This document shows, piece by piece, positions 17,652-26,115 of a stretch of DNA of 64,000 bases. Within the stretch, counting starts at the first letter, position 1, and the number at the start of each line of letters is the position of its first letter. Origin of the DNA: Salipaludibacillus aurantiacus (GTDB lineage: Bacteria; Bacillota; Bacilli; Bacillales; Salisediminibacteriaceae). A program made the position numbers and the translations under genes. Under the pieces are notes generated by a model that saw only the letters and a program-made list of their open reading frames with translations, was not told the origin of the DNA and did not search any database. The stretch is from the NCBI RefSeq assembly GCF_900111295.1, contig NZ_FOGT01000006.1, positions 124,001 to 188,000 of the forward strand, in the 5' to 3' direction.

Positions 17652-17791
17652 CGTTCATCCCCCGCCCTTCATAGGTCTGCAATATTGCAAAATTTGACTC
17701 ATACCTCCTTAATATAACTCATTTCCTGGAAATTAATAGATGTTTTTTAGGACAATTATGCGAAAAATGCAGATAATGTTCAATTTTTATT

Positions 17792-17827
17792 AAAAAAGCT
17801 CACTCTGAATCATTTTATTCAGGTGAG
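17792..17827 (-). terminator. Terminator after the small FAD oxidoreductase
   Basis: Stem GCTCAC-TCTGAAT / ATTCA-GGTGAGC with six A on the left, acting on the minus strand about 115 bases after the stop at 17943. Confidence 0.75.
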
Positions 17828-17942
17828 CCTAAAGGAAATAACTTACTTATTCAATTGGCTTTATATAATGCATCATCCCTCATACCATTAAAAATGTGCT
17901 GCTTTTACCACCTTCTGCACAGGGAAGACACCCTCCGCATGA

Positions 17943-18551
17943 CTACTTATCATGCCAGACGTGTGCTTTTCCTTTTTCTGCCGAAATAATTTCCATGGCC
18001 GCCTGAGTCCCCTGCCCGGCAGCTATAATACTTTGGGTAGGGATGCCCGAGAGCAGTCCGGCAACATAAAGCCCTGGAATGTGTGTTTCGCCGTTCCAGG
18101 AGCCGCCCCGGACACGTGAGATTTTCCCGCTTGGCACTGCAGGGCTTACTTCTGTTTCAATTCCAAGATCTTTTAAAGGTTGCAGGTGGATATTTGAAGC
18201 CACAATGACGTATTTTGCTGAAAGTGTCTGTTGGCCGCCCTCTTCAGAAGAAAAAGTGAGTTTAAAACGGCTTCCCTCACTTGAATGAGTTAATCTTTCG
18301 AGTTTTTCCACCTGATGTGCAACGATTTCAGTACCGAACTGCTTCGATTGGTCCGTCATTTTAGAGATTAACTCTTTTCCTGAAATGCCTTCCGGAAAAC
18401 CCGGGTAGTTATACACTTTTGATATAGGCTTTAACTGTGATTTTCCTGTGTCAAAGACTGTGGTGGTTAATCCGGCTTGGGACGTATAAATAGCTGCGGA
18501 AAGACCGGAAATCCCTCCGCCTATAATTGCTGTATCAATGTGTTTTTCCAA
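17943..18551 (-). CDS. Short thioredoxin-reductase-like FAD oxidoreductase
   Basis: 202 residues, about two thirds of a thioredoxin reductase. The N-terminal FAD loop IIGGGISGLSAAIY and the C-terminal FAD segment GLYVAGLLSGIPTQSIIAAGQG are intact, but the central NAD(P)H domain and its CxxC pair are absent. The deletion is clean and both FAD halves are well conserved, so it looks like a true compact family rather than a decayed gene. Function is unknown; electron donor would have to bind differently. Start is TTG with AGGAGGGC six bases upstream. Confidence 0.8.
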   Translation of the reverse strand: MEKHIDTAIIGGGISGLSAAIYTSQAGLTTTVFDTGKSQLKPISKVYNYPGFPEGISGKELISKMTDQSKQFGTEIVAHQVEKLERLTHSSEGSRFKLTFSSEEGGQQTLSAKYVIVASNIHLQPLKDLGIETEVSPAVPSGKISRVRGGSWNGETHIPGLYVAGLLSGIPTQSIIAAGQGTQAAMEIISAEKGKAHVWHDK

Positions 18552-18804
18552 AGTAAGCCCTCCTATAAAGTGTTGTTAAGTCCAATATACAGGGGCAGGT
18601 ATATAAATTTCAAGTGTTTACATAGCTTCTTACTCCCGGTACTCACTCCTAAAGAGGCCTCCGTTCCCAGCCTTTCCATTCTCCTTTATTCCCTGGAGCC
18701 AACCTCTCTACGGGAAAAAGCCCCCATATCCACTATGGGAGCTCGACCTGACGCAAACTGGCACCTGCGTCCCTCAAGAGGTACCTTTAAATTACCGTAC
18801 CTGG

Positions 18805-20415
18805 TTAAACCGTTTCATAATGTTCCTTCACCTTATCTCTCAGAGCCCGCTTCAGGAACTTACCGACTGACGTTTTCGGAATTTCTTCCATAAAAATGAC
18901 GTCATCCGGCAGCCACCATTTAGCAAACTGCGGCCTTAAATAATCAAGGATGTCATCTTTAGAGACAGTTTCATGCCCTTCTTTTAAGACCACGCATGCC
19001 ACAGGCCGTTCCTGCCATTCAGGATCCGGAATTGCCACGACGGATGCTTCAAATACCCCCTCGTGGGCCATGAGAGCGTTTTCCAAATCCACCGAGGAAA
19101 TCCATTCACCGCCGCTCTTTATGAGATCCTTCGTACGGTCAACAATTTTGATGACCCCTTCCTCGTCAACCGTGCAGACATCTCCAGTGTGAAGCCAGCC
19201 CTCTACGAATGTCTCTTCTCCGCGGTCGTCTTTAAAGTAATCATCGGCAATCCACGGGCCTCTTAAAAGTAGTTCACCCATATCCTGTCCGTCCCAGGCC
19301 ACTTCGCCCTGGCTGCCAACTACCTTCATTTCCAAGCCCGGCACGAGAAGCCCCTGCTTCGCGCGGATTTCGAAACGCTCTTCTTCCGGTAAGTCTTCCT
19401 GATAGCTCTTCAGTCTAGAAACCGTCGCTAACGGGCTTGTTTCAGTCATACCGTAAGCATGCAGGAATGGAACATTGTATTTTTTCTCAAATGTTTTAAT
19501 CATTCCTAACGGCGCTGCCGACCCGCCGCAAACAACAGCCCGCAGGCTCTCAGTATTGTATTCATTCTCTTCAAGCTCCTTTAACAAAACGAGCCAGATT
19601 GTCGGCACGCCTGCCGTTACTGTTACTTTTTCGTCCTGAATAAGCTCAGCCAGCACTTTAGGTGTAAAACGCGGGCCAGGCATCACTTGAGTGGAGCCTA
19701 ACCACGTAGCAACATACGGCATCCCCCACGCGTTAACGTGGAACATTGGAACGACCGGCATAATGGAGTCAGATTCCGTTGTACCGAGCGAATCAGCGAA
19801 GGCAAGACTCATACTGTGAAGCACGGTGGATCTGTGGGTATAGACCACTCCTTTTGGGTTGCCTGTTGTCGCGGAAGTAAAGCACATACCTGCTGGTTCT
19901 GTTTCTTCTATATCTTTTGGATACTCGAAATTCTCATCTCCAGCCGAAATCCATTCTTCATAAGAGTAAACATTGTCCACGCTCGTGTCCGGCAGTTCGT
20001 TATCAGTCATTACAATATAGGCTTTCACTGTTTTCAGTTTGTCGTGTACAGCTTCAATTAATGGAAAAACGTCCTCATCTACAAAAATCAGTTCATCTTC
20101 TGCATGATTAATAATGTAAATAATATGCTCAGGTGACAGACGAATATTAATGGTATGAAGCACAGAACCGATGCTCGGAATGGCAAAGTACAGTTCCAGG
20201 TGCCTGTGGTGGTTCCAGGCTAACGTTCCAACCCGGTCCCCTCTTTCAATCCCAAATTCTTTCAGCTTGCTTGCCAGCTTTCTCGTTCTCTTTCCTATCT
20301 CTTTATAAGTGAACCGCTGGACCCCTGCACTCGTTCTGGAAACGACTTCTTTCTTAGGATAAAAACGTTCAGCTCTCTCAATCATTGAAGAAATCAGCAA
20401 ATTACCTTTCATCAT
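18805..20415 (-). CDS. Acyl-CoA synthetase (long/medium-chain fatty-acid CoA ligase)
   Basis: 536 residues of the ANL superfamily. Motifs are the P-loop TSATTGNPKGVVYTH, HAYGMTE, the GWLHTGD hinge region, and the C-terminal Lys in TSVGKFLKR. It activates a fatty acid to its acyl-CoA with ATP, feeding the beta-oxidation enzymes encoded upstream on the same strand. Chain-length preference is not visible. AAAGGTGG lies nine bases before ATG. It is separated from the next gene by 138 bases with no clear terminator. Confidence 0.9.
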   Translation of the reverse strand: MMKGNLLISSMIERAERFYPKKEVVSRTSAGVQRFTYKEIGKRTRKLASKLKEFGIERGDRVGTLAWNHHRHLELYFAIPSIGSVLHTINIRLSPEHIIYIINHAEDELIFVDEDVFPLIEAVHDKLKTVKAYIVMTDNELPDTSVDNVYSYEEWISAGDENFEYPKDIEETEPAGMCFTSATTGNPKGVVYTHRSTVLHSMSLAFADSLGTTESDSIMPVVPMFHVNAWGMPYVATWLGSTQVMPGPRFTPKVLAELIQDEKVTVTAGVPTIWLVLLKELEENEYNTESLRAVVCGGSAAPLGMIKTFEKKYNVPFLHAYGMTETSPLATVSRLKSYQEDLPEEERFEIRAKQGLLVPGLEMKVVGSQGEVAWDGQDMGELLLRGPWIADDYFKDDRGEETFVEGWLHTGDVCTVDEEGVIKIVDRTKDLIKSGGEWISSVDLENALMAHEGVFEASVVAIPDPEWQERPVACVVLKEGHETVSKDDILDYLRPQFAKWWLPDDVIFMEEIPKTSVGKFLKRALRDKVKEHYETV

Positions 20416-20553
20416 TACGAACCGCCACCTTTCAAAGATTTAGTTGGGAATGGACAGGCTGCACTCTCCTATAAATACCACAATTTTCAAAAATGAGAAA
20501 TAGAATTTTTTATATTTTCATAATTTTTCAACAGATATTGAAGCTTTTTTCAT

Positions 20554-21537
20554 TTACGGAGTCAAAATAAGCTTTCCTGACGTTTTTCTCCCTTGAAGCA
20601 TTGAGTGAACGTGTGCTGCTTCTTCCAGAGGATACACCCCGCCGATGATCAGTTTTAACTCTCCTTTTTGTGTATAAGCCAGCAGTTGTCCAAGGCTTGA
20701 CTTTAACAATTCAGGCTTTTTCATAATTTGCGGAAGGAAAAAGCCGATCACCGACTGATTTTTCTCCATTAAGGAAGCCGGGTAAAATTTGGGCTGTTCG
20801 CCGCTTGCGACTCCATAGATGACAAGTCTTCCAAAAGGCGCCAGGCATGACAGTGTCTTATGAAAGATGTCCCCGCCGGCCATTTCAAGCGCCACATCGA
20901 CCCCTTTTCCGTCCGTCATCTCTAACACTTGCTGTTCCCAGCCTTCTGCTGTGTAGTCAACGGTCTCATCTGCCCCCAGTTCTTTTGCCAGATCACGTTT
21001 TTCTTCGGTGCTGGCTGTAGCAATCACTTTCCCTGCCCCGAACAACTTAGCAAGCTGAACGGCAATCGTTCCGACTCCTCCGGCAGCTGCATGCACGAGC
21101 ACGGTTTCCCCTTCTTCCAGCCGCCCCATCGTTTTCAACACGTGCCAGGCACTCAGCCCCTGCAACGGGAGTGCCACAGCGTGGTTAAAATCGACCCCTT
21201 CCGGAACTGGAATAATTGACCGTTCATCAGCAAGCGTATACTCAGCATATCCAGTCGCATTGTCAGCCCCTATTAACGTCACTACTCTTGCGCCAGGCTT
21301 TACACTTGTTACCTCATCGCCTACTTCAGCCACAATACCGGCTACTTCAGATCCCGGAACGTACGGTAAAGGCGTGGAGACAACATATTGCCCCTCTCTC
21401 CTTGCTGTATCCGCATAATTGACCCCAATTGCTTTTATTTCTATCAGCACTTCCCTGCTCTGAGGAGCAGGCTTAGATAACTCTACCTCTTTCAAAACTT
21501 CCGGTCCGCCAAATTCTTTCATCTGTATTGCTTTCAC
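20554..21537 (-). CDS. Zinc-independent quinone oxidoreductase / enoyl reductase (MDR family)
   Basis: 327 residues: N-terminal GroES-like domain, then a Rossmann fold with AAAGGVGTIAVQLAKLFGA (about 150-170). Zinc-ligand Cys residues of alcohol dehydrogenases are absent, as expected for the quinone-reductase branch. It likely reduces quinones or conjugated enones with NADPH. Start is GTG 21537 with AAAGGGGA upstream. It lies within the lipid-degradation region but is separated from the next gene by repeat DNA. Confidence 0.88.
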   Translation of the reverse strand: MKAIQMKEFGGPEVLKEVELSKPAPQSREVLIEIKAIGVNYADTARREGQYVVSTPLPYVPGSEVAGIVAEVGDEVTSVKPGARVVTLIGADNATGYAEYTLADERSIIPVPEGVDFNHAVALPLQGLSAWHVLKTMGRLEEGETVLVHAAAGGVGTIAVQLAKLFGAGKVIATASTEEKRDLAKELGADETVDYTAEGWEQQVLEMTDGKGVDVALEMAGGDIFHKTLSCLAPFGRLVIYGVASGEQPKFYPASLMEKNQSVIGFFLPQIMKKPELLKSSLGQLLAYTQKGELKLIIGGVYPLEEAAHVHSMLQGRKTSGKLILTP

Positions 21538-21568
21538 TTAAATTCCCCTTTCTCTAACTCTATCTTTT

Positions 21569-21601
21569 GTAAGCCTTCGCCGGCAGTGAACCGGCAAATT
21601 A
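21569..21601 (+). repeat. Terminal fragment of the intergenic repeat
   Basis: GTAAGCCTTCGCCGGCAGTG followed by ACCGGCAAATTA matches the right end of the elements at 6826-6955 and 21719-21910; only this end is present. Confidence 0.7.
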
Positions 21602-21718
21602 AATAAAAAAATTTTATTAGTAATTCAGCTGAATCTGAAAATCTATGAGGTTGTTAATCACAGATTATCCTCACCTGAAATAATAAAAAGCCTGTACCAC
21701 AAACATTAAAACATAGTA

Positions 21719-21910
21719 CCCGGTGAACGAAGGCGAAGACACCCGGAGGATAAGCGCAGTCTGAAAATCCACTTTCCCGAAGGTGTCCTTCGGGAAAGTT
21801 AGTTGAAGACAAGCCCTCGGGTAAAGAAAACACAGCGAGGTTTTGTCGAGCTGATGTTGCACTTATGCCTGTGGTGTAAGCCTTCGCCAAGAGTGAACCG
21901 ACAGATTAAT
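21719..21910 (+). repeat. Intergenic repeat element, interrupted copy
   Basis: Nearly identical to the inner element at 6826-6955: ACACCCGGAGGATAAGCG, the CTTTCCCGAAG / CTTCGGGAAAG hairpin and GAAGACAAGCCCTCGGG. It is then broken by about 50 foreign bases (21826-21876) before the normal right end AAGCCTTCGCCAAGAGTG, ACCGACAGATTA. The foreign piece shares CCTGTGGTG with the fragment at 61504-61570. No gene is supported in 21538-21940. Confidence 0.8.
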
Positions 21911-21940
21911 TTAAGCTTTTTTTACCTCCTGCCATCAGCG

Positions 21941-23719
21941 TCAGCACACGTATTTTTGCGAGTCATTTAAAACAGCAGCGATTTCCCGGTATTTGGCTGA
22001 TAACCCTTCCGCCCGATACTGTCCAAGCTCCTCTGTGATCATAGTGACAGTCTGATCCAGCTTGTCGCCGGAAAGTATTCCAGAAGCCAGTTTTCTTGCC
22101 ACGATCTCCGCCTGCCATGCCGATTCACTCGTCACAAGGACCGCTAAATGTTCTTTTAACCGCTCGTTTTCCGCACCGTTTTTACCAATGGCTTTAGCTG
22201 CCCGCACTACCGCTGATTCTGCAGCGTACAGGAGGATAGCTAAATCGGATAATTTCATGATCGTGTCCTGTTCTTCCTGAAGCCGGTCGCCTAGTTCTTC
22301 ATTAACCGTTCCTGCCAGTATGAGAAAAATTCTGCGGATTGACGATACTGCTTCTTTTTCCTTGGCCAGTGGGCCTTCAAGTCTGTTTTTCTCACTTTTC
22401 AACTCTCCTTTTGCCTCACTGATCATCTCCTGAATCGGTATCTCACCTGCTGAAGCTTTCTTAAAAAGAAGATTAGGTATAATCAGGCGGTTAATTTCGT
22501 TTGTCCCTTCAAAAATCCGGTTGATTCTTGAATCGCGGTACATTTGTTCAATCCTGTTCTCACTTATGTACCCGCTTCCCCCGTGAAGCTGCAGAGCCTC
22601 ATCCACTATTCCGTCCAGTGTTTCTGAAGAGTAGACTTTGCAAACCGCACACTCGGTCACATACTCCATCATCCGTTTACCTGTCAGCTTCGCATCTTCA
22701 GAATCGTACAAATCGCCAAGGGCATCTTCCAGCAGGCCGGCCGTCCGGTATTGGAGAGACTCTGCTGCAAAAATCCGTGCAGCCATGTGTGCAACTTTCT
22801 CTTTTGTTGCGCCAAAATCAGCTATCAGTCTCTTAAACTGCTTTCTTTCATTTGTATAAGAAAGGGCGAGTTCCAGCGCATGTTTTGCAGCCCCTACACA
22901 CGCCGAGCCTAAATTAAACCGGCCAAGATTAAGGACATTAAAAGCTATCACATGGCCGCGGCCTTCTTTCCCCAGTAAATTTTCAACCGGCACCTGGCAG
23001 TCTTCCAGGATAACCGAGCGGGTGGAAGATCCTTTAATACCCATCTTTTTTTCTTCAGGGCCGAGAGAAAGACCTGGGAAATTCCGCTCTGCAATGAATG
23101 CCGTAAATTTTTCTCCGTCCACTTTCGCGTAAATAATAAAGGTGTCAGAAAATTCGGCGTTTGTAATATACAGCTTTGTCCCGTTTAACACATAATGGGT
23201 ACCCTCTTCATTCAGGTAAGCGGTGGTTTTGGCGGACATGGCGTCTGATCCCGCTGCCGGTTCTGTTAAACAATAAGCGCCTATATATTCACCTGAAGCG
23301 AGTTTAGGCAGATACTTTTCTTTCTGTTCAGGTGTCCCGAAATACGTAATGGGCAACGTTGCAATGCATGTATGGTTGGAATGGGCGACTCCATAACCAC
23401 CGGTTCTCCCAACGGCTTCGCCTACAATCCCTTTACTTACTTTATCCAGCCCAAGGCCCCCGTAAGCTTCCGGGACACTGTGGCCAAGCAGCCCAGCTTC
23501 CCCTGCCTTATGGAGCACTGTCACCACTTTATCAAAGTCCTGGGCTTCGATCGCTTCCCTGTTCGGCTCCACTTCCCGCTCCACGAACTGTTTCGCTGTT
23601 CTGGCAATCATTCGATGTTCTTCTGTTAAGTCTTCAGGAGTAAACATCCCGTTTTCTGAAACAGGGGACAGAAGGTAACTGCCTCCACTTAGTTCCCGGA
23701 CCGTTTTTTCTTTAGCCAT
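21941..23719 (-). CDS. fadE: Acyl-CoA dehydrogenase, FadE type
   Basis: 592 residues from the preferred start. The acyl-CoA dehydrogenase core has AYCLTEPAAGSDA and the C-terminal FAD/substrate segment LQLHGGSGY..., EQMYRDSRINRIFEGTNEI; the Glu in YEGTNE-type position is IFEGTNE. A C-terminal extension of about 190 residues matches B. subtilis FadE (594 residues). It catalyses the first step of beta-oxidation. The frame is open to ATG 23776, but GAGGAG nine bases before ATG 23719 supports the shorter form; the longer one would place a start right after the upstream stop. Next gene upstream is comB-like, closely spaced. Confidence 0.88.
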   Translation of the reverse strand: MAKEKTVRELSGGSYLLSPVSENGMFTPEDLTEEHRMIARTAKQFVEREVEPNREAIEAQDFDKVVTVLHKAGEAGLLGHSVPEAYGGLGLDKVSKGIVGEAVGRTGGYGVAHSNHTCIATLPITYFGTPEQKEKYLPKLASGEYIGAYCLTEPAAGSDAMSAKTTAYLNEEGTHYVLNGTKLYITNAEFSDTFIIYAKVDGEKFTAFIAERNFPGLSLGPEEKKMGIKGSSTRSVILEDCQVPVENLLGKEGRGHVIAFNVLNLGRFNLGSACVGAAKHALELALSYTNERKQFKRLIADFGATKEKVAHMAARIFAAESLQYRTAGLLEDALGDLYDSEDAKLTGKRMMEYVTECAVCKVYSSETLDGIVDEALQLHGGSGYISENRIEQMYRDSRINRIFEGTNEINRLIIPNLLFKKASAGEIPIQEMISEAKGELKSEKNRLEGPLAKEKEAVSSIRRIFLILAGTVNEELGDRLQEEQDTIMKLSDLAILLYAAESAVVRAAKAIGKNGAENERLKEHLAVLVTSESAWQAEIVARKLASGILSGDKLDQTVTMITEELGQYRAEGLSAKYREIAAVLNDSQKYVC

Positions 23720-23783
23720 TTCAATCAGCTCCTCTATTTGGACTGTCTCAGTGGGTGGCAAGTATGATGCCTCCATCCACTCA

Positions 23784-24506
23784 TTAAACGATTATTTTTT
23801 TACCATGTAAGTAAGGGACCACAGTTAAAGCCCCGCAGTCAGCTACAAAACGCACTTCCTCGCCGTAACCTGATGCAGCCAGCATTTGCCCGACTCTCGA
23901 CTGTAACAGCACCTTTTCTGATTCATCTTTCTGCCTTTCGTAAAACAGATAAGCTGCATAAGCGGCATCCGTCAGTTCAGGAAAGGACTCTTCTTTTTTC
24001 ATCAGACAATCAATGAAATAGCCTGCACCATAAAAGTCTTCCATACAGAACTCCCCGGAAGAACCTGAACAGATTAAAACCACTGTTTCATCAACATGGT
24101 TATTTACAATTTCCTCGGCGGCTGCTTTTCCATTTAGAAGGGAAGAGATATAGACCTTCTTTGCTGTAGAGGCCTTCCTGACAGCGACAGTTCCGTTCGT
24201 TGTTGAGAGGATCATCGTCTTGCCTGCCACCAGTTTTTTCAGTTTTACCGGGTTAGGCTCGTGAAAGTTTTCTATCGCTTTGCCTTCATGTTCCCCTGCA
24301 ATTAAGAACGTCCCTTCCTCTCTTCCGAGCGACTCACTTTCCGCTTCTTCCCTGTTGAGCACTGGAACCACTTCTTTGACGCCGTCCGTCAGCGCAGCTG
24401 TTATCGTTGAAGTGGCCAGCAGCACATCGAACACGACAGCTATTTTCCCATCTATCTTTTGTTCATTAATTTCTTCTTTTTTAAAAAGAAGGTGTACTTT
24501 TGTCAT
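23784..24506 (-). CDS. ComB-family 2-phosphosulfolactate phosphatase-like protein
   Basis: 240 residues. Segments VVFDVLLATSTI near the N-terminus, AGEHEGKAI and LSTTNGTVAV match the ComB family, Mg-dependent phosphatases first described for 2-phosphosulfolactate in coenzyme M biosynthesis and widely present in bacteria with no coenzyme M, for example B. subtilis YitC. The real substrate here is unknown. It sits inside a fatty-acid degradation operon between an APH-type kinase and FadE, an unusual setting. ATG 24506 follows GAGGGGC; a TTG one codon earlier is less likely. Confidence 0.82.
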   Translation of the reverse strand: MTKVHLLFKKEEINEQKIDGKIAVVFDVLLATSTITAALTDGVKEVVPVLNREEAESESLGREEGTFLIAGEHEGKAIENFHEPNPVKLKKLVAGKTMILSTTNGTVAVRKASTAKKVYISSLLNGKAAAEEIVNNHVDETVVLICSGSSGEFCMEDFYGAGYFIDCLMKKEESFPELTDAAYAAYLFYERQKDESEKVLLQSRVGQMLAASGYGEEVRFVADCGALTVVPYLHGKKIIV

Positions 24507-24542
24507 CAAACAGCCCCTCTTCTTTAACAGAAGTCATTTGGT

Positions 24543-25607
24543 TTAACCTTCTTCCAGCGCTGTCGCCAGAGCCTGTTGAATCAGCAGGTCAACAAACCGG
24601 TCCAGATTGGCAAACCGTTTATCCTGTGTCTGGCCCTTTTTCCAGCGGTAATAGATTTGCTGGCATATGACAGCTAATTTAAAATAGGCAAAAGCTAAAT
24701 AAAAGTGGAATTCGGAGACATCCCGGCCGCTTTTCTCCGCATAGGTTTTTACGAATTCTTCTCTCGACATAAAGCCCGGCATGACTGTTACCGGCGGTTT
24801 GCCCATCGCATACTGCAGGGGTTGAGGGTCATCTTTAACAATCCAGTAGCTCATAGCAGCACCTAAATCGGCAAGCGGATCACCTACTGTAGTCATTTCC
24901 CAGTCAAAAAGCCCAGTTACCTCAGAAAAATCTTCGGAAAACATCGTATTATTTAACTTGAAATCATAATGAATGACTGTAGCCTCCCTGGAAACAGGGA
25001 TATTCGCCATCAGCCAGTTTTTCAGCTGTTCCACGCCTGCGATCTCACCGGTTTTTGCGCGTTCATACCGGGTGATCCAGCCTTCAACCTGCCTTTCCAT
25101 AAATCCATCAGGCTTTGTCATTTGAACTAAACCTGTTTTTTTATAATCAATGGTGTGCAGTTCGACAAGAGTATCGACCATTTTTTCTGAAATTTTCCTG
25201 CAAAGCTCTTCAGAAACGTCTGTCCCTTCAGGAAATTCCGTATTCAGGACCACACCGTTGCGTCTCTCCATAATGAAAAAGGGACTGCCGATAACCGATT
25301 CATCGTCACAGTATAAAAAAGGCTGCGGGGCAGCAGGAAACACAGGGTGCAGTTCTTTCAGCACAGTGTACTCCCTTTGCATATCGTGTGCCTTCGGGGC
25401 TACGGGGCCAAGAGGCGGTCGTCTGAGAACCGCCTGCCATTCCCCAACAGACAACTGGTAAGTCAGGTTTGAAGCCCCGGAAGAAAACTGTTCAATAAGC
25501 AAACGGCTATCAGGTAAGCCATCAAGTTTTTCTCTAAGGTATTTTTCAAGCGCGGCATTATTTATTTCTTCTCCCTGCCGCACAGGAATTGTATCTTCCA
25601 TGGTCAT
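24543..25607 (-). CDS. APH-fold phosphotransferase, acyl-CoA-dehydrogenase-associated (ACAD10-like)
   Basis: 354 residues of the aminoglycoside phosphotransferase/choline kinase fold. Catalytic loop VIHYDFKLNNTMF (the HxDxxxxN pattern) and the metal site GLFDWEMTTVGDPLADLG are intact. Relatives are often encoded with acyl-CoA dehydrogenases, and human ACAD10/11 fuse the two activities; they phosphorylate 4-hydroxy acyl-CoAs so that these can be degraded. That role fits the neighbours but is inference. ATG 25607 follows GGAG closely; ATG 25601 is an alternative. Confidence 0.87.
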   Translation of the reverse strand: MTMEDTIPVRQGEEINNAALEKYLREKLDGLPDSRLLIEQFSSGASNLTYQLSVGEWQAVLRRPPLGPVAPKAHDMQREYTVLKELHPVFPAAPQPFLYCDDESVIGSPFFIMERRNGVVLNTEFPEGTDVSEELCRKISEKMVDTLVELHTIDYKKTGLVQMTKPDGFMERQVEGWITRYERAKTGEIAGVEQLKNWLMANIPVSREATVIHYDFKLNNTMFSEDFSEVTGLFDWEMTTVGDPLADLGAAMSYWIVKDDPQPLQYAMGKPPVTVMPGFMSREEFVKTYAEKSGRDVSEFHFYLAFAYFKLAVICQQIYYRWKKGQTQDKRFANLDRFVDLLIQQALATALEEG

Positions 25608-25624
25608 ACCAGCTCCTTCAAATC

Positions 25625-26092
25625 TTTTTATCAGACACTCACTCGATCATCCGCATGTTGAGAAGACCATATACTCGTTTTATCAGCCGCTCGCTTGATC
25701 ATCTGCATGTTGAGTGGTTCATATATTCGTTTTATGAGCCACTCACTCGATCATCCGCACGTTGAGAAGACCATTTATCCTTTTTATGAGCCGCTCGCTT
25801 GATCATCCGCACGTTGAGAAGACCATATTTCCTTTTTATGAGCCGCTCGCTTGATCATCCGCACGTTGAGAAGACCATTTATCCTTTTTATGAGCCGCTC
25901 GCTTGATCATCCGCACGTTGAGAAGACCATTTATCCTTTTTATGAGCCGCTCGCTTGATCATCCGCATGTTGAGAAGACCATATATCCTTTTTATGAGCC
26001 ACTCGCTTGATCATCCGCATGTTGAGTGGTTCATATATTCGTTTTATGAGCCACTTGCTTGATCCTCCGAATGTTGAGAAGACCATATATCT
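25625..26092. repeat. Nine-copy 52-bp tandem array
   Basis: The marker GATCATC (GATCCTC in the last copy) recurs at 25645, 25697, 25749, 25801, 25853, 25905, 25957, 26009 and 26061, an exact 52-base period. The unit reads TTTTATGAGCCGCTCGCTT, GATCATCCGCACGTTGAGAA, GACCATTTATCC. Units 2 and 8 instead have TTGAGTGGTTCATATATTCG, which pairs with the TATGAGCCACTCA of the next unit, showing an ancestral inverted-repeat design. Central copies are nearly identical, edge copies diverge. No coding frame crosses it. It separates the APH-type kinase gene from the enoyl-CoA hydratase gene and is related to the array at 52495-53150. Confidence 0.95.
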
Positions 26093-26115
26093 ATAGACTC
26101 GTTCTGTTTTTCCGG

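Noticed and set aside
17652-17797. T-box leader before the asparagine synthetase gene
   Set aside because: The leader is short and I find neither a T-box core sequence nor a leader terminator.
21654-21890. Two overlapping minus-strand frames of 63 and 78 codons
   Set aside because: Both lie within the interrupted intergenic repeat and reflect its GC-rich sequence rather than a gene.
25625-26092. Possible CRISPR array
   Set aside because: Repeats are contiguous 52-bp units without unique spacers, and no cas genes are nearby.
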